Assembly: GCF_002915595.1 (NCBI RefSeq)
Contig: NZ_PQGG01000028.1
Span: forward strand, 1 to 64,000
DNA length: 64,000 bases
Direction of reading: 5' to 3'
Source: Zhongshania marina
Lineage (GTDB): Bacteria; Pseudomonadota; Gammaproteobacteria; Pseudomonadales; Spongiibacteraceae
The notes under the pieces are model-generated. The model saw only the letters and a program-made list of their open reading frames with translations. It made no database searches and had not been told where the DNA came from. Both the position numbers and the translations under genes were made by a program. Positions 63,858 through 64,000 of this stretch are shown here, piece after piece (the first letter of the stretch is position 1; the number at the start of each line of letters is the position of its first letter).

Positions 63858-64000
63858 ATGAGCACTGAAATTAAAGCACCAACATTTCCGGAATCAGTCG
63901 CAGACGGTTCTATTGCTACATGGCATAAAAAAGTTGGGGAAGCGGTTTCCCGCGATGAGCCACTGGTAGACATTGAAACGGATAAGGTGGTGCTCGAAGT
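63858..64000 (+). CDS. sucB: 2-oxoglutarate dehydrogenase E2 component, N-terminus only
   Basis: Dihydrolipoyl succinyltransferase. Only the first 47 codons are inside the window; they encode the lipoyl domain, with the beginning STEIKAPTFPESVADGS and the lipoylated Lys in DIETDKVVLE (about residue 44). It starts 59 bp after sucA, with ACAGGAA upstream of the ATG. The rest runs past the right edge. Confidence 0.92.
   Translation, partial: MSTEIKAPTFPESVADGSIATWHKKVGEAVSRDEPLVDIETDKVVLE

Overview
The window is a stretch of chromosome from a gammaproteobacterium, most likely a marine or hydrocarbon-degrading member of the Cellvibrionales/Spongiibacteraceae type. This is inferred from gene content and order (sdhCDAB-sucAB beside gltA, phoBR-pstSCAB-phoU with very long PstC/PstA, scpAB-rluB behind a PHP phosphoesterase, glnS/cysS/ppiB/lpxH grouping) and from a xylene-monooxygenase-like hydroxylase; no rRNA or other species marker is present. 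Base composition is close to balanced and genes are tightly packed on both strands. No prophage, CRISPR array or large island is visible; the only clear mobile element is one complete IS.

Layout. 1-972: an intact IS982-family element with terminal inverted repeats, starting at the first base of the window. 1.1-4.3 kb: miaE, then a nitrate-sensing nasT/nasS pair without nitrate assimilation genes and with an unexplained ~750 bp upstream region. 4.3-11 kb: lpxH-ppiB, glnS, cysS (with a 27 bp inverted repeat between the two synthetase genes), vanZ-like, a DUF374 acyltransferase and folD. 11.0-11.4 kb: a tRNA operon (Pro, Arg, His) with a good promoter. 11.4-15.5 kb: the least ordinary part, a secreted OmpA-domain protein carrying eight exact-length 16-residue repeats, followed by a POTRA/beta-barrel TpsB-like protein with no signal peptide. 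15.5-25.5 kb: a Bacteroidetes-type pdxJ, a periplasmic cyclophilin, an SH3 protein, YciI, a septation-type membrane protein, rnm-yciO-scpA-scpB-rluB, rmf and rlmKL. 25.5-30.5 kb: a cold-shock gene, ygiQ, nfeD-qmcA, purU. 30.5-39.4 kb: a complete phosphate regulon block with three Pho boxes. 39.4-45 kb: AbgT transporter, AraC-type regulator, divergent XylM-like hydroxylase with a 21-bp-spaced direct repeat between them, and an MFS transporter with a palindromic candidate operator. 45-55.6 kb: a RluA-type synthase, a DUF2288/hypothetical/tmcA/HIT operon, a B12-binding radical SAM enzyme divergent from an SRPBCC gene, cinA, small zinc-ribbon and DUF2789 genes, an SDR and a lipoprotein. 55.6-64 kb: gltA, sdhCDAB, sucA and the start of sucB.

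How the genes work together. The phosphate block is self-contained: PhoR/PhoB sense and respond, PstSCAB imports phosphate, PhoU links them, and Pho boxes precede phoB, pstS and pstC. The right end encodes the citrate synthase, succinate dehydrogenase and 2-oxoglutarate dehydrogenase steps of the TCA cycle. RNA modification is heavily represented (miaE, rluB, rlmKL, a RluA-type synthase, tmcA, yciO), with two aminoacyl-tRNA synthetases and three tRNAs. The parts most worth a second look are the repeat protein with its TpsB-like neighbour, the orphan B12 radical SAM enzyme, the imported-looking pdxJ, the stand-alone NasST pair, and several intergenic elements (a CRP-type site, a DnaA-box cluster, an AraC-type operator, and hairpins).
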